A DNA stretch of 64,000 bases from Siphonodentalium dalli (Eukaryota > Mollusca > Scaphopoda > Gadilida > Siphonodentaliidae): the NCBI GenBank assembly GCA_032622095.1, contig CP136064.1, forward strand, positions 261,121,863 to 261,185,862. The letters run 5' to 3'. The notes under the pieces were generated by a model. The model worked only from the letters and a program-made list of their open reading frames with translations, searched no databases and had not been told where the DNA came from. The position numbers were made by a program, and so were the translations under genes. This document shows positions 44,501 through 56,500 of this stretch, piece by piece (position 1 is the stretch's first letter; each line of letters begins with the position of its first letter).

Positions 44501-47500
44501 GTTCTGCCTCTGTCCGCCTCCCCAATTTTCACCATGTTATTTTGTTATGGTCCTTTGTTGGAATTACCGCTGGCTTAATTATTTTCCATCCCCTAGTTTT
44601 TTATGTTTTATGCCATTATGGCAAAGGGGATGCATACCCGATAACTTAAGACAGGATACACGAACACCGCACCGGCTCCCTGGATTGACATGAACACCAC
44701 ACTGGCTCCCTGGACTGTCACAAACAACACATCGGCTCCCTGGTCTGGCACGAACACCACACTGGCTCCCTGGACTGGCACGAACACCACACTGGCTCCT
44801 TGGACTGGCACAAACACCACACTGGCTCACTGGACTGACACTAACACCACACTGGCTGCCTGGAAATAACATGAACACCAAACCGGCTCCCTGGATTTAA
44901 CACGAACACCACACAGGCTCCCTGGACTGGCAGCATCAAACCAGTATAAAACGCCGACTGGTAACCAAAATAGGAGCTTTCGGCTATCGAACAAAAAATA
45001 GTTGGATAGTAAAACGGCTGATTATTATTCCATTATGTAAATGTTTAAAATATGCAATAAAAGTATACGGCACATATATGATAATTATACCCCTCCCACT
45101 TACACATGTAGTATAGTTAAGAATATTTATTATGACATGTCATACAATGTCATTATGAACTGATGTACAAAATGTTCTAAGAATAAGGCTAAATTGTTAG
45201 TGAGGTGTTGAACATATTTTATTGTGACCCACAATATACATTATAAATTACACATATTATTAACATACAGAGAAGTGTGGGCACTGATGATCGGAGCACA
45301 AGTTACAGAACTAATCAGAGCTCCTCTTCTCTGGTATTCAGCTGTTAATAGATGTATTATATTAAGAGATTGGTTTAAATATTTGCTGTTTAACCCTTTC
45401 AGAGCCAAGTCCGATTTTTGTATCAACCCATATACCCTGTGCCAATGCATTCTCTTATATATGCGAGTCGACCATAGGTCGCCTCGCATATATAAGAGAA
45501 TGCATTGGCCTAACAATTTTTCATCATTTGTTATTATTTTTTACAATTTTTTACAATTTTAATAATTTTTTCTTATATTCTTTAACAGACTTATTTTGTA
45601 GGTTTAGTGCCAGCTAGGAATCTTACGTTTTTCATGGGCATCAAAATTATTACTATGAATACTTGGTGATAGTTTTGAGTTATAACATGCCCCTAAGGTT
45701 TTATCCAGTTTGTTTTTAAATTCGCTATAGCATGCTTAACCCTTTGAGTGCCAGGTCCGATTTTTGTATCGACCCATATACCCTGTGCCAATGCATTCTC
45801 TTATATATGCGAGTCGACCATATGTCGCCTCGCATATATAAGAGAATGCATTGGCCTAACCCCAAAACAAAACAAAATTTTTTTATTTTTTTTTAGGGCA
45901 CTCTACAGACCATAACTTAGGCCCGATGAGATCGGCCCCTGGCACTAAAAGGGTTAAGCATATCCAAAAACAAAAAAATTTAGGGCCGATTTTACAGACC
46001 GTAAATTAGGGCCGATGAGATCGTCCCCTGGCACTGAAAGGGTTAAGGCATGTGGCTGCTATTGTGGCTGTTGCTATGGATATGGTCTCATGTTCGGGGA
46101 TGAGAATTATAAAAAATGATCTGTCGAGGAAATAAATGAATGTACCATCTTGAAAATGTACATATTTAATGTTTCACTGTAGTGCGGAATTCCAAACAGG
46201 AGATCTTTTTCAGAGCCGATGGTCACATTAAGTTCATCCAACCATGCCAACATAAGATTTCTGGAATCTTCGTACAAAGGTGAGATATGGCAATCACAGG
46301 TAGCCCAGTTCATGCAGTAATGTACATGTGGTAAACATATCATAGAAATAATAGATGTTGTTTGACATCAGTATATTTATCTCTCTAATAAATGACCTTC
46401 AACTTTGCAGGTGGTCATCAGAGGGTCTGCCTCCTGACGAGCTCTCTGTACAGAATGGTATATTAACTACGCGAGCCAGCAGGTTTCCACTGTGTATCGA
46501 CCCCCAGCAACAAGCTCTGCACTGGATCAAAGAGAAGGAAGAACAGCATAACCTCAAGGTTGGTATCTATTAAGCAATATAATATCCTGGTTTAAAAACC
46601 CAACCTACAACTTTTTACTACTTTGTTGACTAAAATCTGAAGCATGTGAAGTAGAATTAATAGTTGATGACAGAATCTTTGTCCTTTCTAGTTTTCTCCC
46701 CCCCCCCCCCCCCCCCCCCCCCCCTATTATTTATACTGTTTTATGGTGATGAATATTTTTTTTAATTATTTTTTTTTCCTTTTGCACCTTCTTTTTTAAT
46801 TTTTCATTCACAAATGTTCGTAAACCAAGCTATTATAGTGTTGTGGCCTCGTAAACCAAGCTATAATAGTGTTGTGGCCTCGTAAACCAGGCTATAATAG
46901 TGTTGTGACCTCGTAAACCAGGCTATAATAGTGTTGTGGCCTTATCCTGTCATAAACACCCCCTAAATTATCAAGGCATCCATAACCACAAGGTAATTAA
47001 TTATCCATTAACCTATCCCTTAAAGGGGTACTGTACGCCATTTTCAATAAATGTCCGGTGATAACAACGATCTAATATCGATAATATATAGAAACATAAG
47101 TAATTTGAGTCGAAGATGTATTCTGTAAATGCTCAGGTTAATAGGCTATCTTAAAATCAAAGTTAATAATTTGATATAAATTTCATTTATGACTGGAGCC
47201 ATAAAATGGCGTAAAGTAAATTACGAATTTCCGTGTGCAAGACGTAATCAAATTAATTGAGGGATACTGGATTGGTAAACGGATGGCACACACGATCGTT
47301 TAAAACATTATGATGATACGGGGAGAAAGCCCAAGCCACTCACTGACTAGTGACGATACAATAACTTAAATGTGTATATGGGACTAGTATGCATATAATA
47401 TAACTTTCATTTGATACATTTGGTTGAAAAATGTACAAAAATTACTCGACAACGACAATTTGTATTTTTGCATTCTGGTAAATTTGTCATCCGTAACACT

Positions 47501-50500
47501 ACTTCGTACTCAACAGACTTTCAAATAATGAAAAAATGGTTACCTTATTCTCCGACTCGGAGACTATAGAAACCAACAACAACATTTGGCGTACAGTACC
47601 CCTTTAACCTCTTTATGACAGGAGCTGCGCTGGTGCAGCATTAAAGATTTCAGAAAGCTCCAGTCATGGAAGGGTTAAAGATCGTGTGCCAGTGCATTCT
47701 CTTATATATGCTAGTCTCTCATAGGGAGCCTCGCACATATAAAGAGAATTCACTGGCTTACATGGTCAAGGTAAATATTGTTAGGCCAATGTATTCTCTT
47801 ATATATACGAGGCTTCCTGACTCACATATATAAGAGAATGCAGTGGCACAGGGTTTTCACAAAATATATATTTCAGGAAGCTCCAGTCATGGAAGGGTAA
47901 ACAAATCTAATGATCCTTGATTTCATTGTTTGCTTCAATGTTTTATTTCTTTTTTATAGGTTTGCACGTTCAACGATCCTGACTTCTTGAAGCAGTTGGA
48001 ATTGAGTATCAAATATGGATTCCCGTTTCTGTTCAAAGACGTGGATGAATACATTGACCCTGTCATAGATAACGTCCTGGAGAAGAACATCAAAGGTAAA
48101 GACGAGATAGTGTCCGTCTCAGTAGAAGTTTACAGGACCACTTATTTTTCGAGTCACCGATTATTTTTTTTATAGTGCCTTGATATACTGTTTTAATAAC
48201 AATCTATGCCATAAAATATGATTAAAATACTATAATTTCACCATTTGAAACGTCTGTGTCTCAGAAGATGCCCATAGAGATATATAACACAGCTGAAATT
48301 ATAGAAAGATTTCCCCCGTTATGGCTCCCAGAATGCAACAGAATTAAAATAAAAATAAATGTTCAATGGAAGGGGAATAACTATATCTTAAGATTCCATT
48401 GAAAATAATGAAACTTGAGCTCAGAATGCAAGTCGATATCTGAACAAAAACATGTTCACAGTTTATTACACCAAATAAGTTGACAATACAATGCTTTGGA
48501 ACTTCCTCTTTCAAATGGTATATATTTGATATTAAATTATCTGTGGGTTCGAAAATTAAGTGGGCATTTAAAGCTGTATTATAATACACTTATTGTGGTG
48601 TTCCAGCATTCAAATGTAAGTCTGAAATCATGGAAGGTTTTGGAAATTTAAAATGTCGCTTCCATGCCTGACAAAGTTATTGAAAAAGGCGCCCTTTTTT
48701 CACCTCACAATGAAATGGTTTTGGCTCTGCCGCACCGGTCTGGAAAAGTCATCAATTACAACATTATCTTTGAATTACTTTGAAGTTGAAGCGCATGTGA
48801 AAATTAATTATCAATAACCACGGTCGAAAAAATGAGGAAGAGTAATGTTCATGTTTTACGTGTGCCAACAATAACAATAATTTTACCGGAAGTGTTTTTT
48901 GTGAGCACCTGTTATTAGTTCATTTGGTCATGATATAAGACTAATTCACCCTTCCATGACATGAGAAAACACTCACGCTGTTTACTATGCGGTATATTCC
49001 AGGTGCACAAGGCAGACAGTTCGTTATCCTCGGTGACAAGGAAGTAGATTACGATCCAAATTTCAGGCTATATCTCAACACAAAGCTCGCCAATCCCAAA
49101 TATACTCCAAACGTGTTTGGAAAATCCATGGTCATCAACTATACTGTTACGCTCAAGGTAAGCCGCCTTTAATTTATCTTAACACAAAATCCAAAATATA
49201 CTCCAAATATGATATCGCAATATGGCATGTAATTAGCATATAACTAAAATCATATGACCGTGCTTTATTTGTTGTATGTTTGACTGATATTAAGTAGTTT
49301 AAATGATTAGTCAACTATCTAACATGAGTTAAAATGTAGGTACATGGCTTGACCAAGTCTTCATGGTTCACAACAGCTTCGGATATCGGTTGTGAACCGA
49401 GAAGACTTGATCTAATACATGGCAAGTTAATCGAACACTTGCGGATTAGACAGTGTTAAAATCTCAATGTAGTCAGTATGTTCAAAATGTAGCACTTAAG
49501 TCGTGTACCAATCGTGAGGTAACTAGGTCACCAGGTGTTCCAAGTTCCATTACTGTGGATTGACATTCGGCACTCAGAGTTTCAATGGAACTTTGGTTGA
49601 AGAACTCTGGTTTATTATGTGATTATATACTTTCTGTTTAGAAGAATGCGAAAAAGCTGATACTCTACAATTTTTTTTATACCTGTTGTGTTGAGGGAAA
49701 TATTGATATGGGTATAGCTCAATGTATGTAATTCTTGGCTGCCAGTACCAACTAGTCGACTTCGACTCAACTGTTGGGTTCGACTAATTGACTCCAGAAT
49801 CTGAGAGTCGTTTCAACACTAATATTAAGCATCAGTGAGACTCCTAATAAGCGAACTACGAACCTTTTATATTTTACAGGGATTGGAAGATCAGCTGCTG
49901 AGTGTTATAGTGAAGTTTGAGAGGAAGGAGTTAGAAGAACAGCGAGAGAGATTGATTCAAGAAACAAGGTGAGCGATAACCTTCAATAATAGAAAATAGA
50001 AATATGTGACCCGCCATATCAAATCCAGTCGTAAGTCGGGATTTTTTTTACCCTGTGCCAATGCATTCTCTTATATATGCGAGTCGACCATAGGTCGCCT
50101 CGCATATATAAGAGAATGCATTGGCCTAACAATTTTTTACAATTTTAATAATTTTTTCTTGTATTTTTTAACAATTTTATAATTTCACCCATACAGAGCC
50201 CCAGACAAACATGAGCAGACGACACTCTTCTATATGCTTCTATATATGTGGGGGGCTCCCTGCAGGGTAATGGATGTTTTTTATTTAAAAAAATCCTGAC
50301 TTACAACTGGATTTGATATGGCGGGTCACAAATATCTAACTACCAAGCCTGGAAATAGTGTGTCTGACATTTGCAGAATGAGGTCCCCAGAGGGTGAATT
50401 TAGTGATGCTACCTCACACAGTGGGCTAACATCACCAAATTCACTCTCTGGATCCTCATTCTGCTTGGCCTCAACTGCTATGGGAGACCTAGAATCAGAT

Positions 50501-53500
50501 TGAAGTTCCCCAGTTGAAGTTGGTGATGTTCACCCATTAGTCACCTCAATTATGCATTTTATCTTCTGCAAATTAGCGTATGCATTTTATCTTCTGAAAA
50601 GTAGGGGATATAGAAACTAAACAGAAGGGAAAACATAACTAAAAGCAATGTTAATTTGAGACTATAGTTACTTCCTAGAAGATGAGGCCTAAGTTGAATG
50701 AGGCACACATAGGACCTCATTCTGTAAATGTCAGACACACTATTTATAATAATAATAATAATGACCAGTTTTATATAGCGATTAACCAATTTCTTGCTTG
50801 GTACAATATTACCCAGTCATTTGTACTAGTCAACCAATGAACCGGCTGCAGCCATTGCAGGCGCTGCTCTAGTTTGATCAGAACATGCTCTGATACTCAT
50901 CAGTATGACAAGCTGACTGGTACTCGTTTAATGCATGAGTGATGCGAAGCCGACACAGTATGAGCGACCTTGCTCAAGGGTCACAACTTGGCGCGGGTTT
51001 TGAAACAGCGAGCAATCTGACAATTGCACGTTGCTCAAAGCAGCCAAGCCACTGCTGTGCGGAAACTCAATGACTGGCGACGCACTGCGAACCCATATCG
51101 AAGTGTTGACAGCGAATACAAGTCTGACACGCTAACCACTGGACCACGGAGCTCCACATTGCAGGCTCGCAAGTGCAACAGAAAAAGTCCCCCCCCCCAC
51201 AAGATATGGGAGGTAATCTTTGTCCAAACTTGTATTAGAATTTTGTTGATATTGTGACAATCTGAGATTATATTTCGACTTTTAAGATTTTTTTTCTCAG
51301 ATTAGGCTAGTTATATGCAGCTCAGTTATAAGAAAATAAGTATTTCTTCCATATAATATATTTCTATAAAGCATCCGCTCCTAATGAAGCCACCGTATTG
51401 GGGGGGATGTTGCCGAGTGGCTTTTTATTTATCTAATTCAACCCTTTTTTTTCCAGTGTTAACAAAAAGTTGCTGAAGGACTTGGAAGACTCACTGTTGA
51501 GAGAGTTGGCTACATCTCAAGGAAACATGTTGGATAATGTGGAGTTAATTCAGACACTGGAGAATACTAAGACCAAAGCTACTGAGGTATTTATTGTCAC
51601 TGTTAATGTATTGAACAAAGGACTTTTACAGCTGTCAATGAAATAATTATGAGCTGATGAGCCAGTCGCTTGCGGTATTGAGAATTCTGTGTTCACAATA
51701 ATTTTCAAACAACATTTTAGTTGTCAAATCATAATTTACTGAAATTTTTGTGCAATAATGTTGGAAATTTTTCAATATATCAAGATTTATTCATTTTTGT
51801 GTCAGTCATTTTTTCACAATTGAAGATCTCGGTGTATTATTGCATATCGGCAGCACAGTAAAACTAATTAAACTCTTTCTGTTGACATTTGGCTCCTAGC
51901 AACCATAATCTCCTTCCACTAATTAATGTGTGGAAACTGGAAAGCTCCATTGCTAAGCATTTAGAATTAATGAAATGTTTCTGTCTGTTGTATATCAATA
52001 TGTTTTCTTTTTAATGTCTTGTCATTTACCAAGCCTGGATATAGTGTGTCTGATATTTGCAGAATGAGGTCCCCAGAGGGTGAATTTAGTCACCAATGTG
52101 TAATAGCATCACCACTGTGTAATTGATCTTTCATTGTTTTAAATTTTTTAAAAGGGGTACTGTACACTAAAACTGGCCATTTATGGGACCATCCTTTTAT
52201 ACTCAACAAAATACATGTATATGAAACAAATGAATGATCCATGGATTAGTGCAAAATACACTCATGTGCTCTATGAACAATGCAAACAACATAGTAAATA
52301 TAATGGAAATGAGTTTATGACTCGAGTAGAATCATTGTAAAAATGTGACCCGCCATATCAAATCCAGTCGGAAGTCGGGATTTTTTTACCCTGTGCCAAT
52401 GCATTCTCTTATATATGTGAGTCGACCATAGGTCGCCTCGCATATATAAGAGAATGCATTGGCCTAACAATTTTATCATGTTTTTTAAATAAATGTTTCT
52501 TACAATTTTTAGGACATAAAATAAAAAACATCCATTACCCTGCAGGGAGCCCCACACATATATAGAAGCATATAGAAGAGTGTTGTCTGCTCATGTTTGC
52601 CTGGGGCTCTGTATGGGTGAAATTATAAAATTGTTAAAGAATACAAGAAAAAATTATTAAAATTGTAAAAAATTATTAGGCCAATGCATTCTCTTATATA
52701 TGCGAGGCGACCTATGGTCGACTCGCATATATAAGAGAATGCATTGGCACAGGGCAAAAAAATCCCGACTTCCGACTGGATTTGATATGGCGGGTCACAA
52801 ATATCGTTCATAGAGCACTCGAGTGTATTTTGAGATTCAGCAGCCAGGTTTGGGCTTCAGCCATAACAAGACTTCAGGTCTACTAGACTTATGCATATTT
52901 TCATACTGATTTATGATCTTTTTATTTCATAAAATAATCAATTTTGACAAACACATGTTGCAGCAATAACAACAGGTCCTATATCACATGACATGATTTA
53001 GAATAAAGCTGGTTTACACCCTTATTTGAGCTTATTTTTTTTAATTTTGCCTATATTTGACCCTGAATTGCAAAAATACGGGTTCGTATATTTCAATGGA
53101 AATTCAGGAAATGAAGTAACATACTTCAAAAATAAGACTCAATTACAGACCCTGATACAATGACATGATCTGTTACTCATTTCTTTCAAAAATAGTGTCT
53201 AAATAAAAAAAAAATATGTGTATGGCCGCTGACCCCTGTGGGTATCTCGATAGTGTAACGACACCTTAGTTATGACCGAATGCTTCTATATTGTAGTAAA
53301 AAGCTTTTTCAACTGCTGCTTACCATGCAGAAACACTCCAGCGAGCATAAATACTAAATTTCAATATAATTCATTCTTCTTCAGGTTGGTGAGAAGTTGA
53401 GACTTGGAGCAAAGACAGCTATTGATATTGATAAGCTGAGAGATGGTTATCGTCCCGTGGCTAAGCGTGGTGCCATCCTGTTCTTCGTTCTCGCCGAGAT

Positions 53501-56500
53501 GTCAGCCATTAACACTATGTACCAGTATTCTCTTGGAGCTTACCTCGACGTGTTTGGGTTATCGCTGAAGAAGAGCATGCCTGACTCAATTCTACAGAAA
53601 CGACTCAGAAACATTAAGGACACGCTCACCCATAACATCTATAACTACGGATGCACAGGTCAGTCTCATCTTAACCCTTTGAGTGCCAGGGGCCGATCTC
53701 ATCGGCCCTAAACATACAAAATAAGTCTGTTAAAGAATATAAGAATAAATTATTAAAATTGTAAACAAAAAACAAACAAAAAAACAAACAAAAACTAAAA
53801 ACAATTGTTAGGCCTATGCATTCTCTTATATATGCGAGGCGACCTTGCAAACATAAGAGAATGCATTGGCTTACAAGGTCAAGATAAATATTGTGAGGCC
53901 AATGTATTCTCTTATATATATATGCGAGGCTCCCTATGGGAGACTTACACACATAAGAGAATGCACTAGCTTAAAAGGTCAAGGTATTAATTGTTAGGCC
54001 AATGTATTCTCTTATATACATGCAAGGCTCCCTCTGGGAGACACACAGATTTAAGAGAATGCATTGGTATAGGGTCAAGCCTGAGTTTAGTGTGCTTTTC
54101 AAGCCTGAGTTTAGTGTGTCTGTCATTTGCAGAATGAGGTCCCCAGAGGGTGAATTTAGTGATGCTACCCCCCATAGCTGGTTAGCATCAACAAATTAAC
54201 CCTCTGGGGACCTCATTCTGCTTACACCTCAGCAGAATGAGGTTCCCAGAGGGTGAATTTGGTGATGCTAGCCCGCTATGCGGGGTAGCATCACTAAATT
54301 CATCTTCTGGGGACCTCATTCTGCAAATGACAGACACCCTATTTCAAGGCTTGGTGCTTTTCAGAGGGTGAATTTATTGACGATATATCCGATAGCAGAT
54401 TGGGAACCTCGATTATACAATGTGTCGTCTGCCAATTTGGGGATATAGAGAAACTAAACTAAAAAAGAAATAGAATCACTATGAAGAAGTATCTATAGAA
54501 ATTTGATAAAAATTGAATTGATCGTTTGTTGAACTATTAACTGAACACTTCCTAAGGTAACTACTCCATCAATGAGTATTCAGTAAAGAAAGAATTAATA
54601 AGGTAACTACTCCATCAATGAGTATTCAGTAAAGAAAGGATAAACCGAAAATAGTCTTATTAAAGCTCATTTATTTGTAAATTCAGCTTGTAAATTACCA
54701 GGCTTCAAACTAAACTTGGTAATTACTTGCTTTTGTTATGTTTTGGGAACCAAAGTAGGATTAACAAATTAATGAAATACTTATATATGGACTATATGCC
54801 TCAGAAAGACTTGAAATATTAAAGCAGATGTAAACACTAATATCTTATCAGAATGCTTTGAATGATGGCGATTTGATAGATTTAGTGTATATTGTGAACC
54901 ATGTGCACCATTCGGACAGGCCTGTAACCCATACGTAACTCTTTCCTTGTGTATCCATAGGTATCTTTGAGACGCACAAACTGCTGTTCTCTTTCCAAAT
55001 CACCATCAAGTTAGAACAGGATGTTAAAAATGTCACACAAGATGAACTTGATTTCTTCATAAAGGTAAGCTAATATCAAGCCATTGATTTGCTATCAAAT
55101 TTCTAAAATGACAAATAGGTTCTATTTAAAATTGTTTAGTCGGAATGCCAGTTGGTAATAGAAGTCTGAACATAGATAATTTTTGACAACTTACTTGTTT
55201 GCACTGAATATATATCATCACTTTATTAAAAGTTAGCAAAAACATGAAGTTCCATATTTAGTCGTATTTTTTATTTAGACTCATCAAAGTCTAGGCTAGA
55301 CAAGGTTTTCGCGGGTTTTAACCCTGACACAGCGAAAATAAGGACCGATTTTCAAGCTTGAGTTGTGGGATATCTCAATGTGTTATTCTCTTCAATCAAG
55401 CCTTGAAATAGGGTGTCTGTCATTTGCAGAATGAAGTCCCCAGAGGGTGAATTTAGTGATGCTACCCCCGCATAGCGGGCTAGCATCACCAAATTCACCC
55501 TCTGGGAACCTCATTCTGCTGAGGTGTAAGCAGAATGAGGTCCCCAGAGGGTGAATTTGGTGATGCTAGCCCGCTATGCGGGGTAGCATCACTAAATTCA
55601 CCCTCTGGGGACCTCATTCTGCAAATGACAGACACCCTATTTCAAGGCTTGTGTTCAATACATGGCCATCTTTATAAGAAATGAGAATTTATGCACATTG
55701 AAGCAATGAACACTCATACTGAATCAGTGCCTCCATAACTCTGATATATACAAGTATTTTATGTTCTGGTTTGGTTGGCACCAAGATAGGAATTGACCCT
55801 TTCTGAGTTATAAAAGTATACATTGGAATGGTCTATTATTCATTTGGAAGAGTGTTCAGGAATATAAACACACAACAGTTAATACAAGTAAAGAAGGAGT
55901 CCAATTTATTGGAGGGAAATGTTCCAACTACTCAAGTCTGAGTTTAGTGTGCCTGTTATTTTCAGAATGAGGTCCCCAGAGGGTGAATTTAGTGACGCTA
56001 TCCCTCATAGTGGGCTAGCATTATGCAATTGATTATGCAATGTGTCGTCTGCCAATTTGGGGATATATAGAGAAACTAAACTAAAAAAGATATAGAATCT
56101 ATGTGAACAAGTTTCTACAGAAATTTGATAATAAAGAAATTTCCAGATGAGGCCTTAGCATAATGAGGTCCCCAGAGGGTGAATTTAGTGATGCTAGCCC
56201 ACCATGTGGGATAAAGTCACTAAATTCACCCTCTGGGGACCTCATTCTGCAAATGACAGGCATATTAAACACAGGCTTGCTTGTCAATGAGTATTTGGAG
56301 AAAGTGTTAAATAAACTCATATCCCTGCTATGAAAACTCATTGTTCCATTTATGAAAAACTTTTGCTGCTGTCCATGTTAGCTTTTTTTGAGGCACTGAA
56401 TCACAGATGAATTTGTTTATTTTATCAGGGAGGCACTGAATCACAGATGAATTTGTTTATTTTATCAGGGAGGCACTGAATCACAGATGAATTTGTTTAT

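Noticed and set aside
44579-44881. Minus-strand ORFs rich in Cys-Gly-Val repeats
   Set aside because: Direct product of the 32-33-bp tandem repeat.
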